A stretch of DNA of 26,162 nucleotides from a virus. Where the stretch lies: the IMG/VR virus record IMGVR_UViG_3300032462_000070, positions 1-26,162 of that record; one strand, written 5' to 3'. The position numbers were made by a program, and so were the translations under genes. This document shows, in pieces, positions 21,868 to 26,162 of this stretch (its first letter is position 1; each line of letters opens with the position of its first letter). The notes under the pieces are model-generated. The model worked only from the letters and a program-made list of their open reading frames with translations. It was not told where the DNA came from and did not search any database.

Positions 21868-23913
21868 ATGGCAAGTACAGCAATAATAACATTTAATCCA
21901 TCAGTTGATGTAGATGCTTTAGAAACAATAATAATTACTATAAATACAGGAGTAAGTAATATAGTTTTAACAGAACAATATAGAGATTTAAGAACAGGAA
22001 TAGGGCAAGTAACTTTAGATTTAGATGCAGGATTTGAAGCTATTAATAATGCAAATAATTATTATATTGCATGGAATTTAGATTATAGTTCTGTAGGTAG
22101 TTCACAAAACCTTATAGCAACAGTTAGTTCTAATGTTGTTACAATAACGTTAGCTAATAATGCTTGGCAATTTGTAAGCGTTACTGGTACTTCTATAGAT
22201 AACACAAGTACAAGTGCTGTTATTAGTAATGTTCCTGTTGAAGATGGAAAATCACTTGAAATAACTAATTATTCTAAAGATATAGGTAACGAATGTACTA
22301 ATATGGTAACAGAGTTAACTATTGTAGGTGGTAATAATTTATATAATATTTATGTAAATAATTCTTCTATTTCAACAAGTCAAACTTCTCCAGTAGATAT
22401 TGTAATAGATAGAAATATTATTAATTCTATACGAGTTACAGACACACTAGGTATTCTTATTGGAACAATTACTAATAACTCTAATAGAAAAGTTTTATTA
22501 AGTGATATTACACCAACTATTGAAAATTTATCAGGTGGTGCAACTTTAAATATAAAAGTATCATATATTTCAGATGATGTTTCTGTTTATCAATATTCTT
22601 TAGATAATGTTACTTATCAATCTTCAAATGTTTATACAGGACTTGCTGTTGGTACTTATACTATTTATATAAAAGATGGTTTTGATTGTATTATTTCTAA
22701 AACAGGTGTTGTTATTGATGGAGTAACTATAGTTACTGACACAGTTTTTGAAATTTCTTCAATAAATCCATTTAGATTTTCTTTAATTAATTCATATAAA
22801 AAAAATCATTTAAACACAATTAGTTGCAATGAATTAAGATTAGTTAAATATCCTTTTGTTCAAAAATATTTACTTAACGATATTATTACAACTCAATTTA
22901 GAACTAATGCAAATTATATTAATTGTTTTACTTTAGATAGTGAAGGAAACACAAATACATTATCGGCAGTACAAAGAACAGAGAATACAGGATTAGAAGC
23001 AAAATCTACTTGTACATATTTTAATTTAGGTGATAATAAAAGTGCTATTTATTTTGGTGCAGTTGATTTATTAAACCCTATAACAGATGCAGTAATAGGA
23101 GATACTAATTTTGGATTTACATTACCTGAATGGGCAAATACTAAAGATAACTATGTAACCATACAGGGAATTGGAATGGTTAAAATAGATAATATTGGAT
23201 ATTCAGAATTTTATCAATCTTTTATTTTAGAGTTTAATATATCATACACAGGAAATCCTGTTGAAAGAAAAATATCAGCAAAATATAATTTACAACCTTA
23301 TGAAATATATGAGTTTACTACAACAATGATTGATGAACCTGAAAAGTTTAATGTAGTTATTGAAGTAGGAACAGCATCAGATAATATACTATTTAGTTAT
23401 GTTTCTGAATCTGTAAAAAGAGTTGAAGATAGTGATTTTCTATTTAAAATAAATTATTACGATTCTGAAAATAAAGGAGGTATGAATTATCAAACAGGAA
23501 TTAAACATTTAATTAGACTAAATGGATATGTAGATTCTGTTGGTGAACAAAAGACAGAGGGTTATGATGGAGATAAGGACTTTTATGTTACAGATAATTC
23601 TGTTTATGATTCTCAAAAGTTTACCTTTTTAAGATTAAGTAGTGAAATGGCACATAAATTAAGATTAATTTTTTCTCACCAAATTTTAGAAATTAATGGA
23701 TTATTTTATAAAATAGCAGAAGTACCAGAAATTACAGGAAATGCTAATTTTAATTTAAAGAATTTTTCTGTAACTTTGAAACGTGGTGGAGACCAATTCT
23801 TAACAGATGCACAACAAAACATTACAAATACATCAGAAGGACAAGCTATAAGTGGAGGAATAGAAGGTTCAGAAGGTAAATCTCTATTATTATGGACAAA
23901 AACAAACGGATAA
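21868..23913 (+). CDS. Tail/baseplate structural protein with Ig-like segments (681 aa)
   Basis: Starts one base after the previous stop. Residues 1-290 are Ser/Thr/Asn/Val-rich strand segments (ITFNPSVDVDALETIIIT, LATVSSNVVTITLANN-type blocks, YSLDNVTYQSSNVYTGLAVG) that look like Ig-like or fibronectin-like modules. Residues ~290-680 form a different region with CNELRLVKYPFVQKYLLND, a DEPEKFNVVIEVG block and FTFLRLSSEMAHKLRLIFSH, ending with a short polar tail. It resembles tail proteins of Bacteroidota phages that sit between the hub and the fibre. It probably helps hold the fibre on the tail tip. No enzymatic motif seen. Confidence 0.6.
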   Translation: MASTAIITFNPSVDVDALETIIITINTGVSNIVLTEQYRDLRTGIGQVTLDLDAGFEAINNANNYYIAWNLDYSSVGSSQNLIATVSSNVVTITLANNAWQFVSVTGTSIDNTSTSAVISNVPVEDGKSLEITNYSKDIGNECTNMVTELTIVGGNNLYNIYVNNSSISTSQTSPVDIVIDRNIINSIRVTDTLGILIGTITNNSNRKVLLSDITPTIENLSGGATLNIKVSYISDDVSVYQYSLDNVTYQSSNVYTGLAVGTYTIYIKDGFDCIISKTGVVIDGVTIVTDTVFEISSINPFRFSLINSYKKNHLNTISCNELRLVKYPFVQKYLLNDIITTQFRTNANYINCFTLDSEGNTNTLSAVQRTENTGLEAKSTCTYFNLGDNKSAIYFGAVDLLNPITDAVIGDTNFGFTLPEWANTKDNYVTIQGIGMVKIDNIGYSEFYQSFILEFNISYTGNPVERKISAKYNLQPYEIYEFTTTMIDEPEKFNVVIEVGTASDNILFSYVSESVKRVEDSDFLFKINYYDSENKGGMNYQTGIKHLIRLNGYVDSVGEQKTEGYDGDKDFYVTDNSVYDSQKFTFLRLSSEMAHKLRLIFSHQILEINGLFYKIAEVPEITGNANFNLKNFSVTLKRGGDQFLTDAQQNITNTSEGQAISGGIEGSEGKSLLLWTKTNG

Positions 23914-23914
23914 A

Positions 23915-26162
23915 ATGAGTACACAACAAGACCAATTAAATAGATTTTTTGAAATAATAAAATCATCTTTATTACCAAGTGAATTAGTTGAACAAACAAC
24001 AATAACTACTGATAATAATTATGCTATTATAGGTTCAGGAACAAGTGATGCTAAAAAAATTAAAATTCCTTTATTAAGAGGTTTTAGTGGAAATTGGGAT
24101 GTATCTACAAACGACCCAACATTAGCAAATGGTACTGGTGTAAGTGGTGCTATACACACAATTAGTGTTGCAGGAAGTAGAGATTTAGGAAGTGGTGAAA
24201 TAGAATATAAAGTTGACGACATAATCTATTACAATGGTTCTAAATGGGTTAGATTAAATTCTACTATTGAAAATGTTACTTGGCAAGAACCTGTAATTAA
24301 TCAAATTGATTTTACAACTTCTGAACCAGCAATAAGAACTGGAGGAGATAGATATATTAATACAGTAACAGGAACTTCTAATGAAACAGGTCAATCGGTT
24401 ACTATAAATCATATTTATCAATGGAATGGTACTGATTGGACAGATATTGTTGCAGAAGAGGGGTGGACTATTTGGGATTATACAGCAGATATAAATTATG
24501 TTTTTAATGGAACTAATTGGGTAGAACTTGGTAGTACAATTTCTCATAATAATACAATAGGTTTACAAGGTGGAACAAGTGCTGAATATTACCATTTAAC
24601 TTCTGATGAACATGGAAGAATATCTCAATGGGATTCAGCTTACACAAATAGAATAACAACTTTTTCAACAACAGGGAGCTCGGGTTCTGCTACATTAGCT
24701 TCAAATACTTTAAATATTCCAACATATACATTAAGTGGGTTAGGGTACACAGGAGATACTGATGCTAATAAATATGTTTTAGATAAAGCAAAGGTAGAAG
24801 CAGTATTAATAGGAAACATAACAAGTCATACACATACATTTGCTTCTTTAACGTCTAAGCCAACTACAATAGGAGGTTTTGGTATTACTGATTACAATTC
24901 TTTATGGGACACAAGATTAGGTGCTAAATCTACAAGTGATTTAACAGAAGGAACAAATCTTTATTACACTCAAACTCGTTTTAATTCTGCCTTTACTGCT
25001 AAATCAACTTCTGATTTAAGTGAAGGTACAAATCTTTATTACACAGAAGCAAGAGTAAACGCAAATACAGATGTTACTGCGAATACAGCAAAAGTTGGGT
25101 ATACAGAAGTATTGGTTTCTGCAAATACAAATGTTAATGCAAATACAAATGCAAGACACAATGCAGTTACATTAGGTACAGCAAATGGATTGAGTTTATC
25201 TACACAAGCGTTAAGTTTAGGGTTATCTTCTACATCTTTAACAGGGGCTTTAAGTTCTACAGATTGGAATACGTTTAATAATAAACAAGCAGCGGGAACT
25301 TACGACAATTACGTTTCTTGGAATTTAAAAGTTGGTGGAGTTCAAAAAATAGCTATTGTAAAAGATGGCGTTTTAGATATAGTTGGAGGAACAAACGTTA
25401 CTGCTACTTATAGTGCAGGTGGAGTAGTAACTCTTGCAGCAACAAACACAACCTACACTTTCGCAGAAGGAAGTACTAACGGAGCATTTAACGTTACACC
25501 ATTAGGGGGTTCTGTTCAATCAGTACCTATTCACGGATTAGGAAGTAACGCATATACTTCAACTTCTTACCTACCTTTAGCAGGTGGAACTTTAACAGGC
25601 TCACTAACAGGAATAAGTGCTACGTTCACTAGTAGTGTTACGGCAAATTCATTTATAAAAAGTGGTGGTGCTTCCTCTCAATTTTTAAAAGCAGATGGTT
25701 CTACAAGTGGAGCAGTTGAATTAACAGGCGCACAAACAATAGCAGGAGAAAAGACTTTTAGTAATAACGCTACCTTTATGGGTAATGTAGGAATAGGTCA
25801 ATCCCCCTCTTCAAGAAAATTATCTATTACATCGTCAGATTCCGAACAACTTGTATTAACAAGTACATCAGCGAGTAATTTAGCAGGTTTATTTTTAAAT
25901 GCAGCAAATACTACATTTACTCCGTTTATTGGAGCAACAGGAAATGATGTAGTTTTTAATACATCGGGTTTTGAAAGAGCGAGAATAACTACTACAGGCT
26001 TCGTAGGCATCGGGACGACAACCCCTTCTTACAAACTAGACGTCGCAGGGGACATCAACACTACAGGTAAGCTACGAGTCGCAGGAACACAGGCATTGTA
26101 TATCCCAGGTGGTAACTTCACCGGCAGTATGTTTGTGGGTGACGGGGGGCAGAACTTGAGTT
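23915..26162 (+). CDS. Tail fibre / receptor-binding protein, 3' end cut by window edge
   Basis: The frame is open from the ATG to the window end without a stop, giving at least 749 residues. Blocks typical of tail fibres appear in order: Trp-rich YQWNGTDWTD and GTNWVEL segments, EYYHLTSDEHGRISQWD near residue 224, two copies of KSTSDLxEGTNLYYTxxR (period 25 residues), LTGALSSTDWNTFNNKQ near 440, YLPLAGGTLTGSLTG near 550, and VGIGTTTPSYKLDVAGDI near 695. The last is the repeat found in many fibres before a terminal knob or chaperone domain. The gene starts 2 bases after the preceding stop. From about base 25990 the GC content jumps (53-55% in the last two full lines against ~33% at 24901-24960), suggesting recent exchange of the receptor-binding end. 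Confidence 0.88.
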   Translation, partial: MSTQQDQLNRFFEIIKSSLLPSELVEQTTITTDNNYAIIGSGTSDAKKIKIPLLRGFSGNWDVSTNDPTLANGTGVSGAIHTISVAGSRDLGSGEIEYKVDDIIYYNGSKWVRLNSTIENVTWQEPVINQIDFTTSEPAIRTGGDRYINTVTGTSNETGQSVTINHIYQWNGTDWTDIVAEEGWTIWDYTADINYVFNGTNWVELGSTISHNNTIGLQGGTSAEYYHLTSDEHGRISQWDSAYTNRITTFSTTGSSGSATLASNTLNIPTYTLSGLGYTGDTDANKYVLDKAKVEAVLIGNITSHTHTFASLTSKPTTIGGFGITDYNSLWDTRLGAKSTSDLTEGTNLYYTQTRFNSAFTAKSTSDLSEGTNLYYTEARVNANTDVTANTAKVGYTEVLVSANTNVNANTNARHNAVTLGTANGLSLSTQALSLGLSSTSLTGALSSTDWNTFNNKQAAGTYDNYVSWNLKVGGVQKIAIVKDGVLDIVGGTNVTATYSAGGVVTLAATNTTYTFAEGSTNGAFNVTPLGGSVQSVPIHGLGSNAYTSTSYLPLAGGTLTGSLTGISATFTSSVTANSFIKSGGASSQFLKADGSTSGAVELTGAQTIAGEKTFSNNATFMGNVGIGQSPSSRKLSITSSDSEQLVLTSTSASNLAGLFLNAANTTFTPFIGATGNDVVFNTSGFERARITTTGFVGIGTTTPSYKLDVAGDINTTGKLRVAGTQALYIPGGNFTGSMFVGDGGQNLS
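24923..25054 (+). repeat. Tandem repeat in the tail fibre, 75-base period
   Basis: Two 57-base units (24923-24979 and 24998-25054) encode AKSTSDLxEGTNLYYTxxR, separated by 18 bases, for a period of 25 codons. They differ at several synonymous positions, so the duplication is not very recent or is under protein-level selection. Such units build repeated turns of a fibre shaft. Confidence 0.75.

Noticed and set aside
1-26162. CRISPR array, tRNA, insertion sequence, integrase, repressor, holin or endolysin, or a defence system
   Set aside because: Nothing on either strand showed regularly spaced repeats, a cloverleaf, transposase or recombinase motifs, or recognisable lysis or defence domains.

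Overview
The window looks like part of the genome of a tailed phage or prophage (Caudoviricetes, siphovirus-like) of a low-GC member of the Bacteroidota, most likely a flavobacterial host. The evidence is a very A/T-rich genome, promoter elements of the Bacteroidota type (TAnnTTTG at -7, often with a TTTG-like box about 18 bases upstream), start codons preceded by A-rich tracts instead of Shine-Dalgarno sequences, and a full set of packaging, head and tail genes. Every gene I support is on the + strand. No tail sheath gene is visible between the capsid and tape-measure genes, which points to a long non-contractile tail. A 1418-residue tape measure implies a tail of very roughly 200 nm.

Layout. 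(1) 1-468 is the 3' part of a terminase small-subunit gene, cut by the window edge. (2) 469-1060 has no convincing gene. It changes abruptly from a C-rich stretch through an A5T5 tract into a strongly G/T-rich stretch with small palindromes, and is a candidate packaging or replication signal. (3) 1061-2946 holds very small genes of unknown function, several too short for ordinary ORF callers, mixed with promoters, a strong intrinsic terminator and a noncoding stretch. (4) 2950-4780 holds a calcineurin-like metallophosphoesterase, a small unknown gene and a DUF3127/SSB-like protein with an SSB-type C-terminal tip. (5) 4861-6324 is the terminase large subunit, about 4.4 kb downstream of the small subunit. 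(6) 6411-14020 is the head and neck module: portal, HeH/LEM-like protein, scaffold, major capsid, decoration protein, a composite structural protein, two connector-type genes and the tail tube, closed by a strong terminator. (7) 14091-23913 is the tail module: a completion-type protein, a gene in the tail-chaperone position behind a possibly structured leader, the tape measure and two large tail-tip/baseplate proteins. (8) 23915-26162 is a tail fibre open at the window end, whose last ~170 bases are far more GC-rich than the rest.

How the genes work together. The terminase pair would recognise and pump DNA through the portal into a shell of capsid protein built on the scaffold. Decoration and connector proteins finish the head. 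Tail tube, chaperone-position protein and tape measure build the tail, and the tip proteins and fibre recognise the cell surface. The phosphoesterase and SSB-like protein next to the terminase suggest DNA processing linked to packaging or replication, which is inference.

The most unusual points are the split terminase genes with the composition switch beside terS, two terminators whose U-tract runs straight into a -7 promoter box, two probable leaderless genes, a metallophosphoesterase with a changed metal-binding motif, and the GC jump in the fibre. No integrase, repressor, lysis, replication, defence, CRISPR, tRNA or insertion-sequence gene was seen.
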